Source: Rhizobium sp. CFBP 8762 (GTDB lineage Bacteria; Pseudomonadota; Alphaproteobacteria; Rhizobiales; Rhizobiaceae). From it: 64,000 nt of DNA. The stretch is from assembly GCF_014841565.1 (NCBI RefSeq), contig NZ_JACYUD010000003.1:248001-312000 (forward strand). The letters are read 5' to 3'. The notes under the pieces are model-generated. The model had not been told where the DNA came from. It was given only the letters and a program-made list of their open reading frames with translations, and did not search any database. Positions 49,516 to 59,106 of the stretch are shown here, one piece after another (position 1 is the stretch's first letter; each line of letters opens with the position of its first letter). Made by a program: the position numbers and the translations under genes.

Positions 49516-50841
49516 GTGACACCGACAAAACGCTTTTTCCACTTTGCCGCACTCGGGACCGTTTTACTCACGGCCAATCTTGCAGCGGCGCAGAGCCGCT
49601 ATGATGACCGCGCTGTAGACATGGTGCTGGTGTCGCCGGAGGGCGATATCCTCGACTACACGCCGGAGGAAGGTGAGGCGCGACAGGCCCGCGATGCACA
49701 AGGCCGCACGGTTCTGCTGGACCGGCGTGGACGCCTGATTGCGACCCTGATGCCCGCTGACGAATATTACCCGGCCTCCCCTGGCCCGGTTCAGGACGAT
49801 GCCTTCGGCTCTTCGACCGGTGAAGTTACAGGATCTGTATCCCAGTTCAATGATGTTGTTTCGCCGCCCGTGGTGCGCGAGGAACTGCCAAACAGCCTGC
49901 CCGCAATGCAGGGCGATTCGCAGTTTGCATCGATTGACGACCAGCCCGCGCAGCCTGCCCGCACGCAGTTGCCACCGGCCATGTCGATCACCAAGAAATC
50001 CAGCGCTGAAATGGTAGCACTGCAGGTGTTTCTGGATCGCGAAGGGTTCTCACCCGGTGTCATCGACGGGCGCATGGGCAGCAATGTGACCAAGGCCATT
50101 GAAGCCTGGCAGCAGGCCAACGGAGCGACGCTCGATCCCAACAATACGGACGAGATACTGGAACGTCTTCGGTTGAACGGCGGACTTCCTGTCGTTTCAT
50201 ACACCATCAGTGCCTCGGACGCTGCTGGCCCCTATGTCGCGGCCATTCCAGAGGACTACGCCCACAAGGCCGCTCTGCCGCATCTCTCCTATACGTCCGT
50301 TTCGGAAAATCTGGCCGAAAAGTTTCATATGGATGAAGCGTTCTTGAAAGAACTCAACCCCGGTGTGGATTTCACCATCCCCGGCACCATTATCAAGGTG
50401 GTCAACACGGGCGAAACACGCACGGGCAAGGTTGCGCGAATTGTGGCTGACAAAGCGCGCAAGCAGGTGCTGGCATATGATGATATGGGCAAGCTGATCT
50501 CGGCTTACCCGGCGTCCATCGGCTCATCCGATACGCCGTCCCCATCCGGTACGGTGCAGGTTGAGCGCATCGCGTTGAATCCCGGCTACACCTATAACCC
50601 AAAGATCAATTTCAAGCAGGGTGAGAACGACAAGATCCTGACCCTGCAACCCGGCCCGAACGGTCCAGTGGGCACCGTCTGGATTGCGCTGTCCAAGCCG
50701 ACCTACGGCATTCACGGCACGCCGGAGCCATCGAAGATCGGCAAGACGCAGAGCCATGGCTGTGTACGCCTCACGAACTGGGACGCCACGGAACTGGCCA
50801 AAATGGTCAGCAAAGGTGTGACGGTAGAGTTCGTCGAGTAG
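49516..50841 (+). CDS. L,D-transpeptidase (YkuD) with PG-binding domain
   Basis: It forms 3-3 crosslinks or attaches proteins to diaminopimelate in the periplasm. Such crosslinks are abundant in polar-growing rhizobia. A signal peptide covers about 1-25 (LLTANLAAAQS). A peptidoglycan-binding type 1 domain is near residues 165-225 (VALQVFLDREGFSPGVIDGRMGSN). The catalytic domain ends with the motif HGTPEPSKIGKTQSHGCVRLTN, nucleophile Cys416. The GTG start has only a weak ribosome binding site. The 441 residues fit the long rhizobial type. The box at 49422 suggests CtrA control. Confidence 0.92.
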   Translation: MTPTKRFFHFAALGTVLLTANLAAAQSRYDDRAVDMVLVSPEGDILDYTPEEGEARQARDAQGRTVLLDRRGRLIATLMPADEYYPASPGPVQDDAFGSSTGEVTGSVSQFNDVVSPPVVREELPNSLPAMQGDSQFASIDDQPAQPARTQLPPAMSITKKSSAEMVALQVFLDREGFSPGVIDGRMGSNVTKAIEAWQQANGATLDPNNTDEILERLRLNGGLPVVSYTISASDAAGPYVAAIPEDYAHKAALPHLSYTSVSENLAEKFHMDEAFLKELNPGVDFTIPGTIIKVVNTGETRTGKVARIVADKARKQVLAYDDMGKLISAYPASIGSSDTPSPSGTVQVERIALNPGYTYNPKINFKQGENDKILTLQPGPNGPVGTVWIALSKPTYGIHGTPEPSKIGKTQSHGCVRLTNWDATELAKMVSKGVTVEFVE

Positions 50842-50946
50842 ACCATCAGTTACGGGTCAGCACATAACATCATGCTATAAACGCATAAGAAATCTGACTC
50901 GCGATCCGCTAGGCTGAAGGGCATAACCTTTTCCCAAGGACCGGCC

Positions 50947-52236
50947 ATGGCAATACCTTCCGACTATCCCAATCTCTGGCATGCGAGCGCGCCGGAAGCG
51001 CCTCGCACTGCCCCGCTGGATTGTCCCATCAGCGTCGACACCGCCATCATCGGCGGCGGCTTTACCGGTCTGTCCGCAGCACTCCATCTGGCACAGAAGG
51101 GTGTTGCAGTTGCGGTGCTGGAAGCCCGCATGGTTGGCTTTGGCGGGTCCGGTCGCAATGTCGGTCTGGTCAATGCAGGCATGTGGACAAAACCGGATGA
51201 CTTGATTGCCACTTTGGGTGAAACGGTCGGAAATCGCCTGCTGGATGAACTTGGTGGCGGCCCGGCTCTGGTCTACGAACTGGTGGAAAAACACGATATT
51301 CCCTGCGAAGCGGTGCGAAACGGCACCCTTCACATGGCGCTCGGCAAAGCCGGTGTTGCCGATATCCGGGCGCGGCATAATCAATGGAAAAAGCGCGGCG
51401 CGCCGGTTGAGTTGCTGGACGAAGCGCAGGCTGCCAGCATTTCGGGGGCACGGGGCTTTTCAGGCGCTTTGTTGGACAAACGCGCCGGTACGATACAACC
51501 CCTTGCCTATGCCCGTGGTCTGGCCCGCGCCGCTTTGGACGCGGGGGCACGGATTTATACCGATACACCGCTGATGGGCGCTACCCGCAAAGGCGACCTC
51601 TGGGTTCTGACGACGCCAAACGGGTCCGTCACGGCCAGAAATGTCATCGTTGCAACCAATGCCTATGGTGGAATGGTCAAGAATACCCCCTGGCGCGCCC
51701 ATACGGACGGGCTGACCCTGCTGCCCTATTTCCAGTTTGCAACCAAACCTCTGTCTGACAACATCGCCCGCAGCATTCTGCCGGAACGGCAGGGTACGTG
51801 GGATACGGGAATGGTAATGACATCCTTCCGAATGGACCAGCAGAACCGCCTGATTTACGGATCAATCGGTACGTTGGACGGATTGGGAAAGGCAACGCAT
51901 CAGGCGTTTGCCCGCCGCGCGGTACGCCAGATCTTCCCGTTCCTTGGCGATATCAGCTTCGACTACTGGTGGGATGGTAGTATTGGCATGACAGACAACA
52001 ACCTGCCAAAACTGCACCACTTGGACGAGAATGTCGTCTCGATCAGTGGATACAATGGCCGGGGCATCGCGCCGGGCACCGTTTTCGGCCGCGCACTCGC
52101 GCAGTATCTAACCGGGGATGTGACAGCCATTCCGCTCGCAAAAACGGATCCCTCGCCCGATACATTCAGACGTATCAAATCCAGTTTTTACAGCGTCGGT
52201 GCGCTCGCCAAGCATATGATTGATCGCCGTTTTTAG
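50947..52236 (+). CDS. FAD-dependent oxidoreductase (PuuB / gamma-glutamylputrescine oxidase-like)
   Basis: A DAO-family flavoenzyme. The FAD motif is AIIGGGFTGLSAALHLAQKG followed by VLEARMVGFGGSGRNVGLVNAG, the arrangement of PuuB/OrdL-type oxidases of gamma-glutamylated or free amines. The C-terminal YWWDGSIGMTDNNLPKLHHL and YNGRGIAPGTVFGRALAQYL match that subfamily. The 429 residues are normal. It lies only a few kilobases from the glutamine-synthetase-like gene at 56075 but on the other strand, so a link to that pathway is possible though not shown. D-amino acid or sarcosine-type substrates are alternatives. Confidence 0.82.
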   Translation: MAIPSDYPNLWHASAPEAPRTAPLDCPISVDTAIIGGGFTGLSAALHLAQKGVAVAVLEARMVGFGGSGRNVGLVNAGMWTKPDDLIATLGETVGNRLLDELGGGPALVYELVEKHDIPCEAVRNGTLHMALGKAGVADIRARHNQWKKRGAPVELLDEAQAASISGARGFSGALLDKRAGTIQPLAYARGLARAALDAGARIYTDTPLMGATRKGDLWVLTTPNGSVTARNVIVATNAYGGMVKNTPWRAHTDGLTLLPYFQFATKPLSDNIARSILPERQGTWDTGMVMTSFRMDQQNRLIYGSIGTLDGLGKATHQAFARRAVRQIFPFLGDISFDYWWDGSIGMTDNNLPKLHHLDENVVSISGYNGRGIAPGTVFGRALAQYLTGDVTAIPLAKTDPSPDTFRRIKSSFYSVGALAKHMIDRRF

Positions 52237-52334
52237 CGACAGTCGCAAGCATTTGACTGGCTAAGCAAACATGCACCGCCATGAAAATCCTCTCGATGTT
52301 TATCCCCGCTGCCAAAGCCTCCGCTACTCTAAAC

Positions 52335-52359
52335 CTGTGAGAGCAATTCAGCCTCACAG
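52335..52359. promoter_or_regulatory. Inverted repeat just upstream of the gene at 52377
   Basis: CTGTGAG-N11-CTCACAG lies 17 bases before the ATG and ahead of CGGAGGG. It could be an operator or a leader hairpin. Confidence 0.35.
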
Positions 52360-52376
52360 CACGGAGGGATTGAGTC

Positions 52377-53471
52377 ATGTCGCAGAGCAGACTATTCAGA
52401 CATTATGGAAGCGGCAGATTTGTAACGGTCGAGGGTGCAGTCGAACTCAATGGCATGCTTGAGGCGAACGGTACCCGCGACGCAGTTATCAGTGCGATGG
52501 CAAACTGGACCGCAGACGCCAAAACGGAAGCCAATTCCACCCAATCGACTAGCCTGGATATTCAGACGCATCTGGAGAAAGTGTATCTGATGGGCCTGCG
52601 GTGGCGCTTGACCGGCGACGACACTGATCTGAGTGCGGCAAAGCAATTGCTGCTGAAAGGGTCCGAGGCTGTCCAACCGATCGGCAACCCCTTGGACGAA
52701 AAGGGACTGATCGAGGTTGCCATCGGCTATTGGTACGTCAAGGACCAGTTCACGCAGCAGGAGCGTCAGCAGGTGGCAAGCTGGCTGCGGAGTTTCTACC
52801 TGAAACAGAAACAGTGGCTTCTGGGCGCCGATATCGGCAACGAATCCCGCGAGCGGCACTACAGCAACATTTCCGGCTATTCACTGGCGATACAGGCGAC
52901 GATTGCCGCAGCGCTTGACGAGCGCGAACTCAATCTGGATGTGATCAGCGATGTGGCCGTGCATATGTCCGGACACTTCCGTGCTGACAATGCCGTCTAC
53001 GATTTCGACAAACGGGACGCCTTAACCTATGTGGTGTTCGATTTGACAGGGCTTATCCACATTGGTCATGCCCTGTCATATATGACGGGCGAAGACTATA
53101 TGAGCAAAGACTATCGCGCCTACGAAAGCTCCGTGGTTACGGGCGCAAATCCGACAACCGTCTACAAAGCAATCGACAACGGTCCGACTGCGACCATTCT
53201 CGGCGTCGGAAACTTTCTGCTGGACTATGTGGAAGGACGCAAACCTGCGCACAAAGAGTTTGCGAACACAGGCTCGGACTATGACAAGACGAGAGACGAC
53301 TATCAGAAGGAATGGGAACCGGGTGAGTGGTACAAGGCGCTTGCATCCATACAATACGCATGGGCCAAGTATGATCCCGCAACAGCGGGCGACCGCTACA
53401 ACGGCACCATAAACTATATCGTGGGTGATTGGCGCGACACCATCACATCCAAGTATGGGGCACCTGGCTGA
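52377..53471 (+). CDS. Unassigned protein, possibly an alpha-helical polysaccharide lyase-like fold
   Basis: I do not recognise this 364-residue protein with certainty. It has no signal peptide and no membrane segment. The sequence is alpha-helix rich with aromatic clusters. The segments ESRERHYSNISGYSLAIQAT and FDKRDALTYVVFDLTGLIHIGHAL vaguely recall the active-site helices of PL5 alginate lyases (NNH and RG-ALxYHNYA), but the diagnostic Asn-His pair is not preserved, so this is a weak guess. A good ribosome binding site (GGAGGG) precedes the ATG, and a strong terminator follows. It stands alone between a PuuB-like oxidase and the convergent alcohol dehydrogenase. Confidence 0.6.
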   Translation: MSQSRLFRHYGSGRFVTVEGAVELNGMLEANGTRDAVISAMANWTADAKTEANSTQSTSLDIQTHLEKVYLMGLRWRLTGDDTDLSAAKQLLLKGSEAVQPIGNPLDEKGLIEVAIGYWYVKDQFTQQERQQVASWLRSFYLKQKQWLLGADIGNESRERHYSNISGYSLAIQATIAAALDERELNLDVISDVAVHMSGHFRADNAVYDFDKRDALTYVVFDLTGLIHIGHALSYMTGEDYMSKDYRAYESSVVTGANPTTVYKAIDNGPTATILGVGNFLLDYVEGRKPAHKEFANTGSDYDKTRDDYQKEWEPGEWYKALASIQYAWAKYDPATAGDRYNGTINYIVGDWRDTITSKYGAPG

Positions 53472-53478
53472 CGAGAGA

Positions 53479-53513
53479 AAGAAGATGCCGGCTCACAGAG
53501 CCGGCATCTTCTT
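53479..53513. terminator. Strong bidirectional terminator between convergent genes
   Basis: GAAGATGCCGGCTC-ACA-GAGCCGGCATCTTC is a perfect 14-bp stem with A/T-rich flanks on both sides (AAGAAA before, TTGTTAG after). Confidence 0.9.
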
Positions 53514-53514
53514 G

Positions 53515-54660
53515 TTAGAAGCAGTCGCGAAACAGCGCTTTCGTATTCTCCAGCGTCATTGTAACAGGGTTTCCTCCAGCACTCGGATCCTCGATCGCCA
53601 TGGCCGACAGATCGTCGATGCGATCACTGGCCACACCCAACGCCGTCAGTGTATCCGGCACGCCAAGTTCACGGCGCAGGTCAAGCACGTAATCATAAAA
53701 ACCATCAAACCCGCCTGAAATACCGAGATAGGCGGCTGCGCGCGCAATCTTGTCCTCGATAGCGGACCGGTTGAACCGCAAGACGGCGGGAATTACAACG
53801 GCATTGGTCATGCCGTGATGGGTGTTGTAAACCGCGCCGATGGGATGAGACAGCGCGTGGACCGCACCCAACCCTTTCTGGAAGGATACCGCACCCATGG
53901 CAGCGGCAGCCATCATCTGGCCCCGCGCCTCAATGTCGCTACCATTGGCATAGGCGCGCGGCAGATACTCTTTCACCAGCCGCATCCCTTCCAGCGCAAT
54001 GCCATGTGACATCGGGTGGAAAAAGTTGGAGGAATACGCTTCGAGGCAATGGGCGAAAGCATCCATGCCGGTGCCAGCCGTAATGATGCGGGGCATACCG
54101 ACTGTTAGTTCCGGATCGCAAATCACCACGCCCGGCAGCAGTTTCGGGTGAAAGATGATCTTTTTGACATGCGTTGCCGAATTCGTCAGCACGCCAGCGC
54201 GCCCAACCTCCGACCCTGTGCCAGCCGTCGTCGGCACCGCCACGATGGGCGCAATTTTGGACGCGTCGGCCCGTGTCCACCAGTCGCCGATATCCTCGAA
54301 ATCCCACACGGGGCGCGTTTGCTCTGCCATGAACGCAATCAGCTTGCCGAGATCGAGACCCGACCCGCCGCCAAAGGCGATGACGCCATCATGCCCGCCT
54401 TCGATATAGGCCTTGATACCCGCTGTCAGATTGGTGTCGTCCGGATTGGGCTTCACATCGCTGAAGATTGCGTTGCCAAGCCCTGCGCTTTCCAGCAACG
54501 CCAAAGCGTTTTGCGTGATTGGCAGGGTTGCCAGACCGGCATCCGTGACGAGCAACGGTTTTTTCAGGCCCAGTGCTTCGCAGGCCTGTGGCAATTCCTT
54601 GATCCGGCCCGCGCCGAACTTGATGGCTGTCGGATAGCTCCAATTGGCAGTCAGGCTCAT
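53515..54660 (-). CDS. Iron-containing alcohol dehydrogenase
   Basis: It is a group III alcohol dehydrogenase that oxidises a primary alcohol with NAD(P). The nucleotide region has VIAFGGGSGLDLGKLIAFM and PTTAGTGSEVGRAGVLT. The metal site is carried by GMDAFAHCLEAYSS and GLGAVHALSHPIGAVYNTHHGMTN (three His with one Asp). The ATG at 54660 overlaps the aldehyde dehydrogenase stop by 4 bases and gives MSLTANWSYPTAIKFGAG (381 residues, family length). As the last gene of the operon, it would convert a gamma-glutamyl amino-alcohol to its aldehyde in the pathway proposed here. Confidence 0.93.
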   Translation of the reverse strand: MSLTANWSYPTAIKFGAGRIKELPQACEALGLKKPLLVTDAGLATLPITQNALALLESAGLGNAIFSDVKPNPDDTNLTAGIKAYIEGGHDGVIAFGGGSGLDLGKLIAFMAEQTRPVWDFEDIGDWWTRADASKIAPIVAVPTTAGTGSEVGRAGVLTNSATHVKKIIFHPKLLPGVVICDPELTVGMPRIITAGTGMDAFAHCLEAYSSNFFHPMSHGIALEGMRLVKEYLPRAYANGSDIEARGQMMAAAAMGAVSFQKGLGAVHALSHPIGAVYNTHHGMTNAVVIPAVLRFNRSAIEDKIARAAAYLGISGGFDGFYDYVLDLRRELGVPDTLTALGVASDRIDDLSAMAIEDPSAGGNPVTMTLENTKALFRDCF

Positions 54661-56042
54661 GCTGTCACCTTTTTCAGATGGTAGGACTTTGGACGGGTGA
54701 GATTGTGAAAACCAATGACAGATAGCGCGCCGCCGCGCCCGGTGTTCTTGACCCCGGTCCAGCACAGCGCCGGGTCCAGATAATCAGCGCGGTTCATGAA
54801 CACGGTGCCGGTTTCGATATCGGCACCCAACCGGGCTGCCCGTTCGGCGTCCTTCGTCCAGAGCGAGACAGTCAGGCCGAATTCGCTGTCGTTCATCAGG
54901 GACAGGGCTTCCTGATCACTCGATACCTTCATGATGCCGACAACGGGGCCGAAGCTCTCGTCGCGCATCACCCGCATCTGGTGGTTGACGTCCACCAGAA
55001 TTTGCGGGGCGAGATAGGCACCGTTATCGTCAGTGGCAAACCGGGATTTGTCGATCAGCGCCTTGGCACCCATGGCCACAGCTTCGGATGTCTGCGCCCG
55101 CACTTCGGCTGCAAACCGCTTGTTTGCCATCGGGCCCAGCGTCGTCTCCGGGTCCAGCGGGTTGCCAAGCTTGTAAGCCGATACGAAATCGACAGCCTTT
55201 TCGACAAAGGCATCATAGAGCGTATCGTGCACGTAAAGGCGCTCGATACCGCAGCAGCATTGGCCCGAGTTAAAGAAGGCACCGTCCATCAACGTGTCGA
55301 CGGCGGCATCGAGATCGGCATCGTCCATGACATAGCCGGGGTCTTTGCCGCCCAGTTCCAGACCGATAGGCGTGAACGTGCCAGCGGCAGCGCGCTCAAT
55401 GGACCGCCCGCCCTCGACCGAGCCGGTGAAGTTGATGAAGTTGAACTTGCGCGCGGCAATCAGTGCGGATGTCGTGTCATGATCCAGAAACAGGTTCTGG
55501 AAAATATCAGTGGGAATGCCCGCTTCCACAAAAGCCCGCACCATGCGCTCGCCTACCAGCAGGGTTTGGCTTGCATGTTTGATAACAACCGCATTGCCGG
55601 CCATCAGCGCCGGAACCACGGTATTGACCGCTGTCAGGTACGGATAATTCCACGGCGCAATCACCAGCACAACGCCATGCGGTTCCCGCACGATACGACG
55701 CTCGAACAGCTCGCTGGCTTCCGCCACGATGGGCGCCAGCGTATCGGCAGCAATGCCTGCCATATAGTCAGCCCGCTCGTTAACCCCACGGAACTCGCCA
55801 CCATAGCGGACCGGGCGGCCCATCATATGGGCAAGCTCCGGCACAACCTCGTCGGTCATCTCGTTCAAACGTTTCACGCCGGACAGAACCAGTTGAATAC
55901 GCTCTTCCAAAGGGCGACGCGCCCAGTCCTTCTGCGCGGCGCGGGCCGCATCGATAGCGCGCGTAGCCGCCAGCCCATCCAGCGCCGGGCGTTCTGCATA
56001 TACGGAGCCATCAATCGGCGAAATGCACTGAATCATCGTCAC
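54657..56042 (-). CDS. NAD(P)-dependent aldehyde dehydrogenase
   Basis: It oxidises an aldehyde to the acid with NAD(P). The proton-accepting Glu229 is in LELGGKDPGYV, and the nucleophile is Cys263 within NSGQCCCG, an unusual three-Cys run. NAD-binding segments are VIAPWNYPY, IKHASQT and FTGSVEGGRSI. The 461 residues are slightly short for the superfamily. It starts 32 bases after the glutamine-synthetase-like gene and overlaps the alcohol dehydrogenase start, so the alcohol-aldehyde-acid pair is translated together. Confidence 0.94.
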   Translation of the reverse strand: MTMIQCISPIDGSVYAERPALDGLAATRAIDAARAAQKDWARRPLEERIQLVLSGVKRLNEMTDEVVPELAHMMGRPVRYGGEFRGVNERADYMAGIAADTLAPIVAEASELFERRIVREPHGVVLVIAPWNYPYLTAVNTVVPALMAGNAVVIKHASQTLLVGERMVRAFVEAGIPTDIFQNLFLDHDTTSALIAARKFNFINFTGSVEGGRSIERAAAGTFTPIGLELGGKDPGYVMDDADLDAAVDTLMDGAFFNSGQCCCGIERLYVHDTLYDAFVEKAVDFVSAYKLGNPLDPETTLGPMANKRFAAEVRAQTSEAVAMGAKALIDKSRFATDDNGAYLAPQILVDVNHQMRVMRDESFGPVVGIMKVSSDQEALSLMNDSEFGLTVSLWTKDAERAARLGADIETGTVFMNRADYLDPALCWTGVKNTGRGGALSVIGFHNLTRPKSYHLKKVTA

Positions 56043-56074
56043 GGTATCATCCTCGTTGTGCTTTTACTTGTCAG

Positions 56075-57457
56075 TCAGGCCTGTTCAAATCCCCGCCGCA
56101 CTTCCCAGTCGGTAATGCGGCGATCGTATTCTTCCTGCTCCCACGCGGCGGCGCGAACATAGTGGTCTATCACATCATCGCCAAATGCCGCACGCAACAT
56201 GGCGGAACCTTCGGTCGCTTTTGCGGCATCACGAAGGGTTCGCGGTATCTCCGGCCCGGTCCGGTCCCCATAGGCATCTCCGACGAACGGCTCTTCAAGG
56301 TCAAGCTTGCCCTCGATCCCGGCCAGTCCTGCGGCAATCTGCGCGGCAAAGGCAAGATAGGGGTTGAGGTCCGATCCGCCAACCCGGCACTCGATACGGA
56401 TCGCCTTGGTGCCCTCGCCGCACAGGCGATAACCCGCCGTGCGATTGTCACGGCTCCAGACGGCCTTTGTCGGCGCGAATGTTCCGGCCACAAACCGCTT
56501 GTAGGAGTTGATATAGGGCGCCAGAAACAGCGTGGTTTCACTGGCATGTGCCAGCAGCCCGGCCACATACTGGCGCATGGTCTGCGACATGCCGTATTGC
56601 CCATCCGCATCATGAAACTCAGAGATTTTGCCGTCCAGACTCCAGAGCGACTGGTGGATATGCGATGAACTGCCCGCCGACTGATAATGCCACTTCGCCA
56701 GAAAGGTAATCGCCTTGCCGCGTGACCATGCGATTTCCTTGCAGCCGTTCTTGATAACGGCATGGCGGTCCGCCATCGTCAGAGCCTCCGCATAGCGCAC
56801 GTTGATTTCCTCCTGACCGGCGGATGCCTCGCCCTTGGAGTTTTCCACAGGGATTCCAGCGCCTTGCAGACCATTGCGGATTGCCCGCATCACATCCTCC
56901 TCCTTGGTCGTCTGGAAGATGTGGTAATCCTCGTTGAAACCACTGATCAGTTGCAGATCGCGGTAGCCAGACAAGCGGGCATCGTCATAGCTCTGGTCGA
57001 ACAGGAAAAACTCTAGCTCCGTCGCCATAAACGCTTTCAGCCCTAGCGCTTCCAGACGCGCGACCTGTTTCTTCAAAATGGCGCGGGGAGAGTGCGCAAC
57101 TTCGCTGTGGTCGTGATGGTGCAGCATATCGCACAGCACCAGCGCCGTGCCCTCCAGCCATGGAATGCGGCGCAGTGTGGACAGGTCCGGTTTCATCACG
57201 TAGTCGCCGTAACCCGCTGCCCAACTGGTGGATTTGTAGCCCGGCACGGTCTCCATCTCCATGTCGGTGGCCAGCAGATAGTTGCAGCTATGGGTTTCCT
57301 CGTAGGCGCTTTCCACGAAAAACTCGGCCTGAAACCGCTTACCCATCAACCGTCCCTGCATATCCACCTGACAGGCCAGAACCGTATCGATGCGGCCATC
57401 GGCCACGTCTTTCTTCAGGGCTTCGAAACTATAGGTTCCACTCACACGCGCCTCCAT
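56075..57457 (-). CDS. Glutamine synthetase family, probable gamma-glutamyl-amine synthetase (PuuA/GlnA4/IpuC-like)
   Basis: It probably links glutamate to an amine with ATP. The catalytic domain has MATELEFFLFD (metal Glu), GQEEINVRYAEAL, SSSHIHQSLW (His loop), RFVAGTFAPTKAVWSRDNRTAGYR and RIECRVGGSDLNPYLAFAA. It is not the housekeeping GlnA: the N-terminus is short, the adenylylation-type loop is absent, and its neighbours are a permease, two dehydrogenases and an amidohydrolase. The start is uncertain. The ATG at 57457 (460 residues) is used, and a GTG four codons later follows GGATGGAGG and is a good alternative. An upstream in-frame extension to 57535 looks unconserved. Confidence 0.9.
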   Translation of the reverse strand: MEARVSGTYSFEALKKDVADGRIDTVLACQVDMQGRLMGKRFQAEFFVESAYEETHSCNYLLATDMEMETVPGYKSTSWAAGYGDYVMKPDLSTLRRIPWLEGTALVLCDMLHHHDHSEVAHSPRAILKKQVARLEALGLKAFMATELEFFLFDQSYDDARLSGYRDLQLISGFNEDYHIFQTTKEEDVMRAIRNGLQGAGIPVENSKGEASAGQEEINVRYAEALTMADRHAVIKNGCKEIAWSRGKAITFLAKWHYQSAGSSSHIHQSLWSLDGKISEFHDADGQYGMSQTMRQYVAGLLAHASETTLFLAPYINSYKRFVAGTFAPTKAVWSRDNRTAGYRLCGEGTKAIRIECRVGGSDLNPYLAFAAQIAAGLAGIEGKLDLEEPFVGDAYGDRTGPEIPRTLRDAAKATEGSAMLRAAFGDDVIDHYVRAAAWEQEEYDRRITDWEVRRGFEQA

Positions 57458-57556
57458 CCATCCGTTGAGCAGCAGCCCGAAACGGGCCACTGGTATTCCA
57501 TTAAAGCATGTCGTTATCGCAAAACCGCTACACACTTTTGCGCGACATGCTGGCGT

Positions 57557-59074
57557 TCAGCCAAACGCCTTTTCCCGCTGCTCCAGCGCGAACTCCTCCT
57601 CCGGAGACAGGATAAGGCGATGACGACCGACGAGCGCGAAATAGGCGATGCCGATGGCAAACCATGCCGCAACCCCATAGACGCCCGCGCGGTAGGCCGG
57701 GTCCAGAAGCTGAAAGTAGACCGTGACCAGCGCAATAACCACGGTGGCCACCGCTCCGGCAATGCCGAATGGGCTGACGAATGGTCTGACAATATGGGCA
57801 TGTTTTTGCCGAAGGATGATGAAGGAAATGCCCTGCGCAATGTAGGAGCACATGGCACCGAACACCGCCATATTCAGCAGCGTTCCGCCGATCACCGCGC
57901 CGGACGTGCTCGTATCCAGTGTAAAGAACAGATAGAGCATGATCAGCAGACCGACGCACGCGCCGAACACCATGGCAAAATGGGGAGTCTTGCCGGTTTT
58001 GTGGGTTACCGACAGGAAGGTCGGAAAGTACCCCGCCCGCGACAGCGAGTAGATCTGCCGCCCCTGCGCAAAGATAATCGTATGAAAAGAGGAGATCAGC
58101 CCGATGATGGCCACCAGGGCCAGCGCCTTGGCTGCCGTGTCTCCATAAATTGCCTTGAATCCATCTAGCAAAGGCTCACCCGAGGCACCCAGCGCCGCCG
58201 AGCCGACACCGACGATGGAGGGGTTGAGAAACAGGATCATCACTGCCGAAACGATCAGCGTGACCATGCCCAGAATAATGCCCTTGGGCATATCCTTCTG
58301 CGGCGCAATCGATTCTTCCGCCGCCAGCGGTAATTGCTCGATGGCCAGAAACAACCAGACCGCAAACGGCAGGCAGGCAAGCGCACCACCAATGCCCATG
58401 GGCAGCCACGGACCATTGCCACCCTCCAGCACTGTGCCATCCGGGCCGATATTCAGCGCCCAGGCCTTGAAATCGATATGGGGAAAGGCGGAAATCCAGA
58501 AGACCACCAGCACGGCCAGTGCCATCAGGCACACCACCAGCGTCACCCGGAATGAAAGTTCCACACCGATGATATTGAGACCCACAAAGATGATGTAGCC
58601 CAGAATCCACCAGACCGGCTGAAACGTTTCCGCTGTGCCGAAAATCTGGCTGAGATAGGCCCCGATGAAAAACACGATGACAGCAGGCGTCAGCACATAT
58701 TCCACATTTTCACAGAGGCCTGTAATGAAGCCGCCCCAAGGGCCCATGGACGTGCGGGCGAAGGAATAGGCAGCACCCGTATGCGGAAGCGCTGCTCCCA
58801 TCTCCGCGATGGAAAAGGTCAGCCCCAGATACATGATGGCGATAATGATGGTAGCCAGCGCCATGCCGCCCCAGCCGCCGCTGGCAAGGCCAAGATTCCA
58901 GCCGGAGAAATGGCCGGAAATAACGGCCCCCACCCCAAGCGCCCAAAGTGACCATACGCCCGCATAACGCCGCAGACCGCGATTTTCAAAATAGCTGGAA
59001 TCAGCGGTCTTGTAGCTGACCCCCGACGCCTGTTGCGTACCCACAACCGGGGCCTGTGAATGCTTTGTTTCCAC
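57557..59074 (-). CDS. APC family amino acid/amine permease, ethanolamine permease-like (EAT family)
   Basis: A proton-coupled importer with about 12 helices in 505 residues. Characteristic regions are SLWALGVGAVISGHFSGWNLGL (first helix and glycine loop), MGAALPHTGAAYSFARTSMGPWGGF, LPFAVWLFLAIEQLPLAAEES and IFAQGRQIYSLSRAGYFP. The GHFSGWN element and the AAEES segment are what I associate with the ethanolamine permease subgroup rather than putrescine importers, but a broader substrate range cannot be excluded. It lies 32 bases after the amidohydrolase gene and 99 bases before the synthetase. Confidence 0.87.
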   Translation of the reverse strand: METKHSQAPVVGTQQASGVSYKTADSSYFENRGLRRYAGVWSLWALGVGAVISGHFSGWNLGLASGGWGGMALATIIIAIMYLGLTFSIAEMGAALPHTGAAYSFARTSMGPWGGFITGLCENVEYVLTPAVIVFFIGAYLSQIFGTAETFQPVWWILGYIIFVGLNIIGVELSFRVTLVVCLMALAVLVVFWISAFPHIDFKAWALNIGPDGTVLEGGNGPWLPMGIGGALACLPFAVWLFLAIEQLPLAAEESIAPQKDMPKGIILGMVTLIVSAVMILFLNPSIVGVGSAALGASGEPLLDGFKAIYGDTAAKALALVAIIGLISSFHTIIFAQGRQIYSLSRAGYFPTFLSVTHKTGKTPHFAMVFGACVGLLIMLYLFFTLDTSTSGAVIGGTLLNMAVFGAMCSYIAQGISFIILRQKHAHIVRPFVSPFGIAGAVATVVIALVTVYFQLLDPAYRAGVYGVAAWFAIGIAYFALVGRHRLILSPEEEFALEQREKAFG

Positions 59075-59106
59075 TGCTCAATCTCCTGTTCCCTCGTGTT
59101 TCACCG

